From assembly GCF_900112305.1 (NCBI RefSeq), contig NZ_FOKT01000004.1, positions 213,209-277,208 on the forward strand: a stretch of 64,000 nucleotides of DNA. The letters are read 5' to 3'. Position numbers and translations under genes: made by a program. Origin of the DNA: Microbulbifer thermotolerans (lineage in GTDB: Bacteria > Pseudomonadota > Gammaproteobacteria > Pseudomonadales > Cellvibrionaceae). This document shows, in pieces, positions 18,791 through 27,305 of this stretch (position 1 is the first letter of the stretch; the number at the start of each line of letters is the position of its first letter). Below the pieces are notes generated by a model that saw only the letters and a list, made by a program, of their open reading frames with translations, was not told the DNA's origin and did not search any database.

Positions 18791-19675
18791 TCAGGTGTCG
18801 CTCCGCCGGTTGCGCTGCACTATGCCCATCAGTTTGTACAGCAACTGCGCGGCGGCGAAATCGTAGGCATGGAATCCCTCGATAGGCGCAAACTCCAGCA
18901 GGTCGAAGCCGATGATTTCCCGCTGTCGGGCCACGGATTCAAACAGGTTCAGCGTCTGATACCAGCCGAGCCCTCCGGGCACTGGGGTACCGGTGGAGGG
19001 AAAGACCGACGGGTCTATGCCATCTACGTCGAGCGTGAAAAAAACCTTGCTGGGAAAATCTTCCGGCAGTTCGAATTCCTGTACGTTAGTGGGGACCAGC
19101 TGGTGGGCATCCAGATAGCGCACACCGAATTGTTCGCGGGCTTGTACTTCCTCTTCACAGTAGGCGCGGATACCCAGTTGGAAGAGGGGGATGCCGGCTT
19201 CAACCACCAGCCGCATCACACTGGCGTGGCTGTGCTTCTGACCCTCGTAGCTATCCCGCAGGTCTGCGTGGGCGTCTATCTGCACCACGCCGAAATCTTC
19301 GATGCCGGCATCCAACAAGCCTTTGATCACACCCCAGGTCACTGAGTGCTCGCCGCCAATGCCCACTGGCATTTTCCCGAGCTCCAGGACTTCGCGGGTG
19401 GCGGTGGCGATATTGTCCATCACCTGTTCCGGTGTGCCGGAAACATTCACCGGGCTGCGGGTGTGAATGCCGAGTTCACAGGGGTAGGAGAAGTTGTCGA
19501 AGGTCTCCAGCTGCCAGGAGGCTTCCAGAATTGCCGCCGGCCCCTTGCCGGTGCCGCCGCCGTAGGAGACGGTTTCCTCGTAGGGAATGGGGATTATATG
19601 GAAGAGGGCATCTTCCGGTTTGGCTTGCTCGATTTCGGAGCCCAGAAAAATTGGGTAGTCGTTTTCTGATAACAT
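18791..19675 (-). CDS. speB: Agmatinase (arginase/ureohydrolase family)
   Basis: This enzyme hydrolyses agmatine to putrescine and urea with a binuclear manganese centre. The metal motifs are GGEHSVTWG, DAHADLRD and TLDVDGIDPS. The protein has 294 residues from ATG 19675, which has AGGTG upstream; an in-frame GTG at 19684 is an alternative. It is last in the operon after speA, the dehydrogenase and nspC, where it supplies putrescine from the agmatine made by SpeA. Confidence 0.95.
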   Translation of the reverse strand: MLSENDYPIFLGSEIEQAKPEDALFHIIPIPYEETVSYGGGTGKGPAAILEASWQLETFDNFSYPCELGIHTRSPVNVSGTPEQVMDNIATATREVLELGKMPVGIGGEHSVTWGVIKGLLDAGIEDFGVVQIDAHADLRDSYEGQKHSHASVMRLVVEAGIPLFQLGIRAYCEEEVQAREQFGVRYLDAHQLVPTNVQEFELPEDFPSKVFFTLDVDGIDPSVFPSTGTPVPGGLGWYQTLNLFESVARQREIIGFDLLEFAPIEGFHAYDFAAAQLLYKLMGIVQRNRRSDT

Positions 19676-19698
19676 TTTTTGCACCTGATTTGTGGGCG

Positions 19699-20949
19699 TT
19701 AAGCGCAGCCGCCATTTTCTTGCGCGGAGCTGTGTTCGAGTATTTTCCAGTCCCTTCCAGAAAGGCGCCCTTTGAAGTCCTCGTAACCGAATTCCCGGAT
19801 TATTTTCAGTTCATCAGTCCTGGAGTTCCACAGTGCGATCGCCGGCAGTGGTATACCGTTGAAGGTATTGGTTTTGACCATGGTGTAATAGGCCATTTCC
19901 TCAAACACTAGCCGGTCGCCCACTTTGAGCGGTTCGTTAAAGCTGTATTCGCCGATACTGTCCCCGGCAAGGCAGCTCTGGCCGCCGAGGCGGTAGTCGT
20001 GAGGCAGTTCTCCGGGATGAGCGGCTCCGGTGATTTCGGGACGATAGGGCATCTCCAGTACGTCCGGCATATGACAGGTGGCGGAGGCGTCGAGGATCGC
20101 CTGATTTTGGCCGTTCCAGGTGATATCCACCACCTCGGCGACCAATATCCCGGAAAAAAGGGAAATGGCTTCTCCGGGCTCCAGATAAACCTGCACCTGG
20201 TGTTTGTCGGAAAAGGCGCGCACCGCTTCGACCAGTTCGTCTACTTGGTAGTCGCAGCGGGTGATATGGTGGCCGCCGCCGAAATTGATCCATTCCATCT
20301 GACCCAGCAGATGGCCGAATTTCTCTTCCACCGCGGCGATGGTGCGCTCCAGTGGCTTGAAGTCCTGCTCGCACAGGGTGTGGAAATGCAGGCCGCTGAT
20401 GCCGTCCAGGTTTTCGCCTTCGAACAGGGAGCGCACTATGCCCAGGCGCGAGCAGGGGGCACAGGGATCGTACAACTCGGTGTGGCCCTCAGAGTGCTCT
20501 GGATTGATGCGCAGTCCGAAACGCAATTCCGGTCTTTCCCGTTGAGCCTGCAGACACAGCGCCTTGTAGCGTTTCCACTGGGAGAAAGAATTGAAGATCA
20601 CGTGGTGGGCAAACTGCAGTATCTCTTTCAGTTCTTCCTCTTTGTAGCCGGCACTGAATACGTGCACCTCTTTGCCGAGGTCCTTGCCGCCGTATTCCTC
20701 GTAACCCAGCCTGGCTTCGTATAGCCCGCTGGCACAGGTACCGGATAAGTACTCGGCTACGATGGGGCCGGTGCTCCACATGGAGAATGCTTTGAGCGCG
20801 GCTAGTATTTTGGCGCCACTGCGTTTCTGCACATCGGCAAGCACTTCAAGGTTGTCGCGCAGTGCCTGCTCGTCGACGACAAAGCAGGGAGAAGGGACGC
20901 GTTTGGGATCGAAGTTGCCGAAGTAATCGATACGCGGAGTCAGGTCCAT
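19699..20949 (-). CDS. nspC: Carboxynorspermidine/carboxyspermidine decarboxylase
   Basis: This PLP enzyme of the alanine-racemase fold decarboxylates carboxyspermidine or carboxynorspermidine, the last step of the SAM-decarboxylase-free polyamine route. The 416 residues begin DLTPRIDYFGNFDPKRVPSPCFVVDE. The PLP Lys is in ALKAFSMWS. Other motifs are GLRINPEHSEG, the Gly-rich phosphate loop INFGGGHH, and DASATCHMPDVLEMPYRP. ATG 20949 was chosen by family length; GTG 20988 is possible. It lies 23 bases before speB. Confidence 0.93.
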   Translation of the reverse strand: MDLTPRIDYFGNFDPKRVPSPCFVVDEQALRDNLEVLADVQKRSGAKILAALKAFSMWSTGPIVAEYLSGTCASGLYEARLGYEEYGGKDLGKEVHVFSAGYKEEELKEILQFAHHVIFNSFSQWKRYKALCLQAQRERPELRFGLRINPEHSEGHTELYDPCAPCSRLGIVRSLFEGENLDGISGLHFHTLCEQDFKPLERTIAAVEEKFGHLLGQMEWINFGGGHHITRCDYQVDELVEAVRAFSDKHQVQVYLEPGEAISLFSGILVAEVVDITWNGQNQAILDASATCHMPDVLEMPYRPEITGAAHPGELPHDYRLGGQSCLAGDSIGEYSFNEPLKVGDRLVFEEMAYYTMVKTNTFNGIPLPAIALWNSRTDELKIIREFGYEDFKGRLSGRDWKILEHSSAQENGGCA

Positions 20950-21011
20950 AAATATGCCATCGAATGTGTGTTGAGCAATGGTGTGCACGTGAGTGTAAAG
21001 AGGGGGCCCCG

Positions 21012-21085
21012 GGCACTGGGTTAACCCTTCCCAGTGCCTCAGGGGAAACCTCTGATTGGGCGCGAAGCCGCATTGAGCAGAGGTT
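21012..21085 (-). other. Hairpins between the dehydrogenase gene and nspC
   Basis: GGCACTGGG (21012-21020) pairs with CCCAGTGCC (21030-21038). AACCTCTG (21047-21054) pairs with CAGAGGTT (21078-21085). No T run follows, so this may be an attenuator, a processing site or a relic of the repeat at 29322-29534, whose ends carry AACCTCTGATT. Confidence 0.45.
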
Positions 21086-21091
21086 ATCTGG

Positions 21092-22285
21092 TTATTGGAA
21101 AGGCTTGTCCAACCAGGTTTCCTGCCACGGCAGGCCGTACTGATTCAGGTCGTGCATAAACGGATCGGGGTCCATCTGCTCCATATTCCAAACACCCGGC
21201 TTCATCCACTTGCCTTCGAGCATCATTTTGGCACCGATCATCGCCGGTACGCCGGTAGTGTAGGAGATGGCTTGGGATTGGACTTCCTTGTAGCACTCCT
21301 GGTGATCGCAAATATTGTAGATGTAGTAGATCTTCTCTTCGCCGTCCTTGGTGCCGCGGATAATATTGCCGATGCAGGTTTTGCCTTTGGTCAGCGGACC
21401 CAGACTGGCGGGATCGGGCAGCAGCGCTTTCAGGAACTGGATCGGGACTATCTGCTGGCCTTGGAATTCAACCGGCTCGATACTGGTCAGCCCCACATTC
21501 TGCAGTACTTCCAGGTGTTTCAGATAGCTGGCACCAAAGGTCATCCAGAAGCGCGCGCGCTCAATTTCCGGGAAGTGTTTGGACAGGGACTCCAGCTCTT
21601 CATGGTAGAGCAGGTAGATATCCTTTTCCCCAATGCCCTCGGGAAACTCGAATACGCGCTTTTCTTCCATCGGCTTAGTGGTGACCCACTGGCCGTTTTC
21701 CCAGTAGCGGCCGTTGGCGGTGATCTCCCGAATATTAATTTCCGGGTTAAAGTTGGTGGCGAAAGGCAGACCGTGGTCACCGGCGTTGCAGTCGATAATA
21801 TCGAGCGTTTGGATACGGTCGAAATGATGTTTCTTCGCATAGGCGGTGAAGACACTGGTCACACCCGGGTCGAAGCCGCTGCCGAGCAGTGCCATCAGCC
21901 CGGCCTTTTCAAATTTTTCCTGGTAGGCCCACTGCCATTTGTATTCGAATTTGGCTTCTTCCGGCGGTTCGTAGTTGGCGGTGTCCAGGTAGTGCACGCC
22001 GGTTTCCAGGCAGGCGTCCATGATATGCAGGTCCTGGTAGGGCAGGGCGACGTTGATCACCATGTCCGGTTTGACCTTCTCGATCAGTTTTACCAGTTCC
22101 GGCACATTGTCCGCATCCACTTGGGCGGTATCGATTTTGCGCGGCAGCATGTCCGCGATCTTGTCACACTTGCTCTTGGTGCGACTGGCGAGGGTGATGT
22201 TTTCAAATACTTCCTCGACCTGGGCGCACTTGTGCGCAACTACCTGGCCGACACCACCGGCGCCGATAATCAGTACATTGGCCAT
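21092..22285 (-). CDS. Carboxynorspermidine/carboxyspermidine dehydrogenase (saccharopine dehydrogenase family)
   Basis: This NADPH enzyme condenses aspartate semialdehyde with putrescine (or diaminopropane) to carboxyspermidine (or carboxynorspermidine). The 397 residues begin with a Rossmann motif, MANVLIIGAGGVGQVVAHKCA. DTANYEPPEEAKFEYKWQWAY and LGSGFDPGVTSVFTAYA are typical of the family. ATG 22285 has AAGGAGAT upstream. Since agmatinase is in the same operon, putrescine and hence carboxyspermidine is the likely substrate pair here. Confidence 0.93.
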   Translation of the reverse strand: MANVLIIGAGGVGQVVAHKCAQVEEVFENITLASRTKSKCDKIADMLPRKIDTAQVDADNVPELVKLIEKVKPDMVINVALPYQDLHIMDACLETGVHYLDTANYEPPEEAKFEYKWQWAYQEKFEKAGLMALLGSGFDPGVTSVFTAYAKKHHFDRIQTLDIIDCNAGDHGLPFATNFNPEINIREITANGRYWENGQWVTTKPMEEKRVFEFPEGIGEKDIYLLYHEELESLSKHFPEIERARFWMTFGASYLKHLEVLQNVGLTSIEPVEFQGQQIVPIQFLKALLPDPASLGPLTKGKTCIGNIIRGTKDGEEKIYYIYNICDHQECYKEVQSQAISYTTGVPAMIGAKMMLEGKWMKPGVWNMEQMDPDPFMHDLNQYGLPWQETWLDKPFQ

Positions 22286-22479
22286 ATAAATCTCCTTGTA
22301 TGAGTGGCTGCCGCTCTTATACCAGAAAGAAAGGCGGTAGCGTCTCTGCCGGACAAAAATGCTGTGTATGCCCGTGGCGCCTAATGGCCACAGGCTGTGT
22401 CGCAAACAATCCCCGACGTCTTGGTTTCATAATGAATGAAAGGGAATTTTGAATTCATTATTTCTCAAAAGCGTCGCGG

Positions 22480-24402
22480 CTATTTTTCAAAGTAGGTATA
22501 ACCGCTCATGCTTGCCGTATAGGTATGCAATATTTGTTTGCGCTGCTGCGGTGTGATTTTTCCGCTCTTGACCGCCTTTTCCGCCAGTTTGCGGAAGCTC
22601 TCGAACAGGGCTTGCGGCTGGTATTCCACGTAGCTCAGCACGTCGGCAATACTGTCGCCGTGAATCTCGCGACTGTAATCAAAACTGCCGTCATCGTGTA
22701 TGCGCACGCTGACCACATTGGTGTCGCCAAACAGATTGTGCAGGTCGCCGAGAGTTTCCTGGTAGGCACCGATGAGAAAGGTCCCGAGTATATAGTCTTC
22801 ACTCTCTTTCAGCGCGTGCACAGGCAGAGTCTTGTGCTCTTTCTGGCGGCCTATGAACCGGTCTATCTTGCCGTCGCAGTCGCAGGTGATGTCGGCGATG
22901 ATCGCCGAGCGGGTTGGGGCCTCGTTGAGCCTGTGTATGGGCACCAGAGGAAAAACCTGGTCGATGGCCCACATATCCGGCAGCGATTGGAAGACACTCA
23001 TATTTGCGTAGTAGATATCCGAGAGCACTTCCGGCAGCGCCTGCAGGTCTACCGGTACTTCATCCACTTCGTCCAATAGCGCGCGTATTTTTTGTGCGCC
23101 TTGCAGAAAGAGGTTTTCCGCACTGGCGCGCTCACGCAGGCTGACCTGGCCGTGCAGGTAGAGGGCGCGCACCTCGTCGCGGTAGTAGAGGGCGTCGTTG
23201 TAACTTTCCTGCAGGTTTTTGGGAGTGATGTTGTTCACGGCGTCCAGCAGGTTCATCAACATCGGGTGGTCGCCGTCGCTGAGCGCTGTTTGCTCCAGCT
23301 CCACGGGCTCGAAGCGGGTGGTGTCGAGAATGTCGAACAGCAGCACCGAAGAATAGGCCACAGTGGCGCGTCCGGACTCGGTGATAATCACCGGGTGGGC
23401 GACGCCTTCGCTGTCCAGGGTGCCCATGATGGCCTCGACTACATCCACGCAGTATTCATCCAAGGAGTAGTTTTTGGAGTGGGTGTAGTTGGTTTTGGAA
23501 CCGTCGTAGTCCACCGCGAGGCCACCGCCCAGATCCAGATAACCCATGGCTGCGCCTTCTTCCACCAGATCGGCGTAGTAGCGGCAGGCCTCCAGCACAC
23601 CGGTGCGGATGTCGCGGATGTTGGGTACCTGGGAACCCAGGTGGTAGTGCAGCAGTTTCAGGCAGTCGAGCATGTCGTGGTGGCGCAGCTGGTCCACCAT
23701 GGCGATCAGGTCGTTACTGCCGAGGCCGAAGATGCTGCGATCGCCGCTGGTGGCGTTCCAGTAGCCGCCCACCTTGGAGGCGAGCTTGACCCGCACGCCG
23801 ATATTGGGGCGCACTTGCTCCCGCTCGGCGCAGCGGATAATGGTGTCCACTTCCGAGGGGGTCTCGACCACAAAAAAGATCTGTACGCCCAGGCGCTGCG
23901 CCTGCAGGCCCAAGTTAATGAACTCTTCGTCTTTATACCCGTTGCAGATAATCAGAGATTCCGTGTTGTCGAGGATCGACAGTGCCGCGATCAGCTCAGC
24001 TTTACTGCCCGCCTCCAGGCCGTGGTTAAAGCGGCGGCCGGCCTTGGCGATCTCTTCGATCACCTGGCATTGCTGATTCACCTTGATTGGGAAGACGCCG
24101 CGGAAGACATTGCCGTAGCCGCAGGATTCGATGGCACGGGCGAAGGATTGGTTGATCCGGGCGATCTGTGCGTCGAGCAGGTTTTCGATGCGCAATAGCA
24201 GCGGCAGACCGAGGCCGCGTTCGGTGGCGCCGCGGGCGATATCCATCAGCGACACGCTGCGAATCTCACCGGAGGCCGTTTCCACACGCACGGTGATTTC
24301 ACCGGCTTCGTTCAAATCAAAATAACCGGCGCCCCAATTACGGATTCCGTAAAGTTCTGCGGCGTCTTCGCCGGACCAGTCTTGTACTTGTCGCTGTTTC
24401 AT
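22480..24402 (-). CDS. speA: Biosynthetic arginine decarboxylase
   Basis: SpeA converts arginine to agmatine with PLP and Mg. The protein has 640 residues, the usual length. It shows YGVFPIKVNQ-type FPIKVNQQCQV with the PLP Lys, LEAGSKAELIA, NGYKDEEFINLG, YLDLGGGLAVDYDGSKT and VITESGRATVAYSSVLLF. It is first in the leftward operon, 194 bases before the dehydrogenase. The AT-rich inverted repeat AATGAAT / ATTCATT (about 22432-22460) lies in that gap. Confidence 0.97.
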   Translation of the reverse strand: MKQRQVQDWSGEDAAELYGIRNWGAGYFDLNEAGEITVRVETASGEIRSVSLMDIARGATERGLGLPLLLRIENLLDAQIARINQSFARAIESCGYGNVFRGVFPIKVNQQCQVIEEIAKAGRRFNHGLEAGSKAELIAALSILDNTESLIICNGYKDEEFINLGLQAQRLGVQIFFVVETPSEVDTIIRCAEREQVRPNIGVRVKLASKVGGYWNATSGDRSIFGLGSNDLIAMVDQLRHHDMLDCLKLLHYHLGSQVPNIRDIRTGVLEACRYYADLVEEGAAMGYLDLGGGLAVDYDGSKTNYTHSKNYSLDEYCVDVVEAIMGTLDSEGVAHPVIITESGRATVAYSSVLLFDILDTTRFEPVELEQTALSDGDHPMLMNLLDAVNNITPKNLQESYNDALYYRDEVRALYLHGQVSLRERASAENLFLQGAQKIRALLDEVDEVPVDLQALPEVLSDIYYANMSVFQSLPDMWAIDQVFPLVPIHRLNEAPTRSAIIADITCDCDGKIDRFIGRQKEHKTLPVHALKESEDYILGTFLIGAYQETLGDLHNLFGDTNVVSVRIHDDGSFDYSREIHGDSIADVLSYVEYQPQALFESFRKLAEKAVKSGKITPQQRKQILHTYTASMSGYTYFEK

Positions 24403-24603
24403 AGGCCTGTTCGGCGGTCTTTTGTCGAGTGTCAGTGCGGGCGCGAATCTTGGGGCCTGAGCCGCTGGAAAGCAATAACTATAGATAACAAAAGCACTAT
24501 TTTTATCGGGATAAAATTAAATTTTTATTCGGTTTGTGCAATAGGTGCCGCGAATTTTTTGAGCTTTTATTCGGCTTTATTCATATGTCGCCACAAGGGC
24601 AAC

Positions 24604-24628
24604 AAAAAGGCGGCCCGGGGGCCGCGTA
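24604..24628 (-). terminator. Terminator behind the 24655-25320 gene
   Basis: GCGGCCC / GGGCCGC is followed on the minus strand by CTTTTTGTT. Confidence 0.65.
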
Positions 24629-24654
24629 AGTCGGGGTGGGTCTGGGAGGAGGTA

Positions 24655-25320
24655 TCAGAAGAAACCGGGGTTGGCGACGACGCGGTATCCCCGCGCGGCG
24701 CTGTCCCACAAGTAGTAGGTATCGTAGGCCGCGTAGTAATTGCGGCCGCTGACCACCACGCTCACCGCGGTGCCCGGCAGGCTGTGCACCACCGCGCCGA
24801 TAGGCGGACGCGCCACAACATAGCCTTGGTTGTGGGGGCGGAAGAATATGCCGTCGCTGTAGAAGTAAAATCCCGCGGCGCCGAAGCTGATACGTACGAA
24901 GCTGCGCGGCAACTGCCGCCAGCGATAGCCGTAACCATAGTGTGCCGGCCGCCAGCGCGGTTTGTGATGGATGTAGCCGGGGCGGTAGTGTGGCCTGTGG
25001 ACGGGTTTATGGTGGTGGGTGTAATTCCGCCGGCGGCTGTCGCGGTAGCCGTGCTCGTAGCCTTTTTTGTAGGCGCGCTTGTATTTCTTTGTGTCCCCGT
25101 GGTGCTTGTCACCCTTGTGGTCTTTGCTCTTCTTGTGGCGGCTTTTGTCGGGGCGTTCGTCGTGTGCTTTGCGCCGTTCCCGTTGGTAAGCTTCACGCAG
25201 GGCGGAGCCACTGGCCTCCCGGTGGCCGCGCCATTTGTGCTGGTCGTCGGCCAGGCTCGGCGCGGCGGCCAGTAGTAGTCCGGTGGCGATAACAGCTGTG
25301 AGGGTCGGTATCGTTTTCAT
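24655..25320 (-). CDS. Exported basic Tyr/His-rich protein (DUF6515-like)
   Basis: The protein has 221 residues from ATG 25320 (MKTIPTLTAVIATGLLLAAAPSLADD), with a clear signal peptide and GGGAGAA upstream. Residues of about 30-120 are highly basic and His-rich (KSRHKKSKDHKGDKHHGD and HHHKPVHRPHYRPGY) and could bind metal or polyanions. The C-terminal half has FVRISFGAAGFYFYSDGIFFRPHNQGYVV and PPIGAVVHSLPGTAVSVVVSGRNYYAAYDTYY, the same modules as the protein at 17954-18583. Function is unknown. Confidence 0.75.
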   Translation of the reverse strand: MKTIPTLTAVIATGLLLAAAPSLADDQHKWRGHREASGSALREAYQRERRKAHDERPDKSRHKKSKDHKGDKHHGDTKKYKRAYKKGYEHGYRDSRRRNYTHHHKPVHRPHYRPGYIHHKPRWRPAHYGYGYRWRQLPRSFVRISFGAAGFYFYSDGIFFRPHNQGYVVARPPIGAVVHSLPGTAVSVVVSGRNYYAAYDTYYLWDSAARGYRVVANPGFF

Positions 25321-25722
25321 TTCGGGTTCTCCCGAGCGTTGAGGCTCTTTGATCCGGCGCCGGGGCACGATGCTTAGGCGCTGAAGGCTCTTTGGTCAGA
25401 TGCGAAGGGCTCCCTCCCGAACGCTGGAGATTTTCCGCAGTCGCCGCGGCGACTTCTGGAACTGTGGATGCCAGTGTGCCCCTGGCGTACTGAACATTGC
25501 CTGAACCGCCGTCGGCCGGATTTTTTCGGGGGAGTGGAGAGCTGCCGCGCGAGCTGAAAAAACCGAACGATAATTCTAATTTCTGCGCAATGGGCGCAGA
25601 TCGGTGCCTGTTTGCAGCCGGATTGGCGACGTTTGCCGGTTTGCCGTTTGCGCCCGTATTGTCGCCCGATGGTCAGGGGAGTATGATGCCGCGCTGATTC
25701 AGTCACAGCGGTAGCGAATCCG
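25321..25722. other. Intergenic region upstream of panC
   Basis: This divergent region of 402 bases has no convincing gene. It carries the leader of the leftward exported protein and the panC promoter at 25659-25687. Confidence 0.55.
25659..25687 (+). promoter_or_regulatory. Promoter of panCD
   Basis: TTGTCG, a 17-base spacer and TATGAT lie 36 bases before the panC start. Confidence 0.65.
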
Positions 25723-26571
25723 ATGCAAGTCTTCCACCATGTGGCCAGTCTGCGCGATGCGCTGGCAAAGGCCCGCAGCGACGGCAAGACCGTCGCATTC
25801 GTGCCCACTATGGGCAATCTGCACGACGCCCATATCGAGTTGGTCAAAACCGCTCAGCAGCATTGCGACTTGGTGGTGGTGTCCATCTTTGTCAACCGCC
25901 TGCAATTCGGCCTGAATGAGGACTGGGATAAGTACCCGCGCACCATGGAGCAGGATATGGCACGCCTGCGCGCCGTGCAGTGTGACTTCCTTTTCCACCC
26001 CGAAGAAAGTGAGATTTATCCCAACGGCATGGACGAGCAGACCCGCGTGATCTGCCCGGCAATGACCGACATCCTCTGTGGCGCCAGCCGCCCGGGGCAC
26101 TTCGAGGGGGTGACCACTGTGGTGGCCAAACTGTTCAACATCGTACAGCCGGACAAGGCCGTCTTCGGCATCAAAGACTTTCAGCAGCTGGCGGTGATCC
26201 GGCGTATGGTTGAGGACCTGTGTATCCCGGTGGAAGTTATCGCCGCGCCGGTACACCGCGAGCCGGACGGGCTGGCGATGAGCTCCCGCAACAGCTACAT
26301 CACAGCGCAGGAGAGGCCAAAAGTACCGGTGCTCTACCAGACACTGCTGTGGGCCAAAGGTGAGATAGAAGGTGGTCGCCGGGATTTTGCCGTACTGGAA
26401 GACGAGGCGAAGCAGCGTATTGAGAAGGCTGGTTTCCGCGTCGATTACTTCTCCATCCGCAACAGCAAAGACCTGCAACCGGCCGCTGATGACGATAGCG
26501 AAATCACCATTCTCGGCGCCATCTACACCAGTGCCGCGCGCCTGATCGACAACCTATCCCTGGAACTCTGA
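25723..26571 (+). CDS. panC: Pantoate--beta-alanine ligase
   Basis: PanC joins pantoate and beta-alanine using ATP to make pantothenate, the CoA precursor. The 282 residues have [15 protein letters not shown] (HIGH-like motif), [29 protein letters not shown] and the KMSKS-like [11 protein letters not shown]. panD follows by 22 bases, so the pair makes beta-alanine and uses it at once. Confidence 0.97.
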   Translation: MQVFHHVASLRDALAKARSDGKTVAFVPTMGNLHDAHIELVKTAQQHCDLVVVSIFVNRLQFGLNEDWDKYPRTMEQDMARLRAVQCDFLFHPEESEIYPNGMDEQTRVICPAMTDILCGASRPGHFEGVTTVVAKLFNIVQPDKAVFGIKDFQQLAVIRRMVEDLCIPVEVIAAPVHREPDGLAMSSRNSYITAQERPKVPVLYQTLLWAKGEIEGGRRDFAVLEDEAKQRIEKAGFRVDYFSIRNSKDLQPAADDDSEITILGAIYTSAARLIDNLSLEL

Positions 26572-26593
26572 GCGGCGGGAGGAGAGGAAAGTT

Positions 26594-26980
26594 ATGCAAA
26601 TTGAAATGCTGAAGTGCAAACTGCATATGGCTGCGGTAACTCAGGCCGAACTTTGGTACGACGGCTCCTGCGCAATAGACGAAGAATTGGTGGAGCTGGC
26701 CGGGCTGCGCGAATTCGAGAAAATCGATATTTACAACGTGACCAATGGCGAGCGCTTTCATACTTATGTCATTCTGGCCGAGCGTGGTTCCGGCATTATC
26801 TCCATGAACGGCGCCGCCGCGCGCCAGGTCCAGGTGGGGGATCGCGTGATTATTGCCGCCTATACGAGCATGACCGAGCAGGAGGCCGAGGCTTTCAAGC
26901 CGAAGCTGGTTTACCTGGACGAAAAGAACCGTGTAGAGCGCAGCGCCAATACCATCCCCGTACAGCGCGCTGAAGCGTAA
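26594..26980 (+). CDS. panD: Aspartate 1-decarboxylase
   Basis: PanD makes beta-alanine from aspartate. It is a pyruvoyl enzyme that cleaves itself between Gly24 and Ser25, seen in [10 protein letters not shown]. The 128 residues also have the conserved [13 protein letters not shown] and [23 protein letters not shown] precedes the ATG. Confidence 0.97.
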   Translation: MQIEMLKCKLHMAAVTQAELWYDGSCAIDEELVELAGLREFEKIDIYNVTNGERFHTYVILAERGSGIISMNGAAARQVQVGDRVIIAAYTSMTEQEAEAFKPKLVYLDEKNRVERSANTIPVQRAEA

Positions 26981-27305
26981 GGCGCGCTGCTGGCCATACA
27001 CTGGGGCAGAATCCGCCTCCTTGTGCTGTATGGATAATCGCCCTCCGCAAATGCCGGTCGCGGGCCGGATTGGCTGCGAAACCTCTGCCGCCGCCCGCCC
27101 GTAAACCGGTATTGTCACTTATTTCTCTCTTTGCCATGGAAGCCGGTGTCTGCCGGTCTATGCTGACAGGCCTACAATCGTCATTGCACACTGGGTAAAA
27201 GTGAGCGTTTGACAGCGTTGTCACCACCTGAGTGGCAATGTTATAAACGGGCGCAAGCCGCCGCTAAACTGGCCGGTGCCGATAATTCTAATAAGGGAGA
27301 AAACC
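26981..27305. other. Intergenic region upstream of acs
   Basis: No gene is seen in 325 bases. Small dyads occur: TGACAGCGTTGTCA (27210-27223) and CCACCTGAGTGG. TTATAA at 27241 could be a -10 but lacks a well-placed -35, which suggests activator-dependent transcription. acs is CRP-dependent in E. coli, but I see no clear CRP site. Confidence 0.45.

Noticed and set aside
21095-22303. Plus-strand open frame of 402 codons
   Set aside because: Antisense shadow of the carboxynorspermidine dehydrogenase gene.
23092-24198. Plus-strand open frame of 368 codons
   Set aside because: Antisense shadow of speA.
25374-25847. Minus-strand open frame of 157 codons upstream of panC
   Set aside because: It crosses the panC promoter and start, has no ribosome site and shows no domain.
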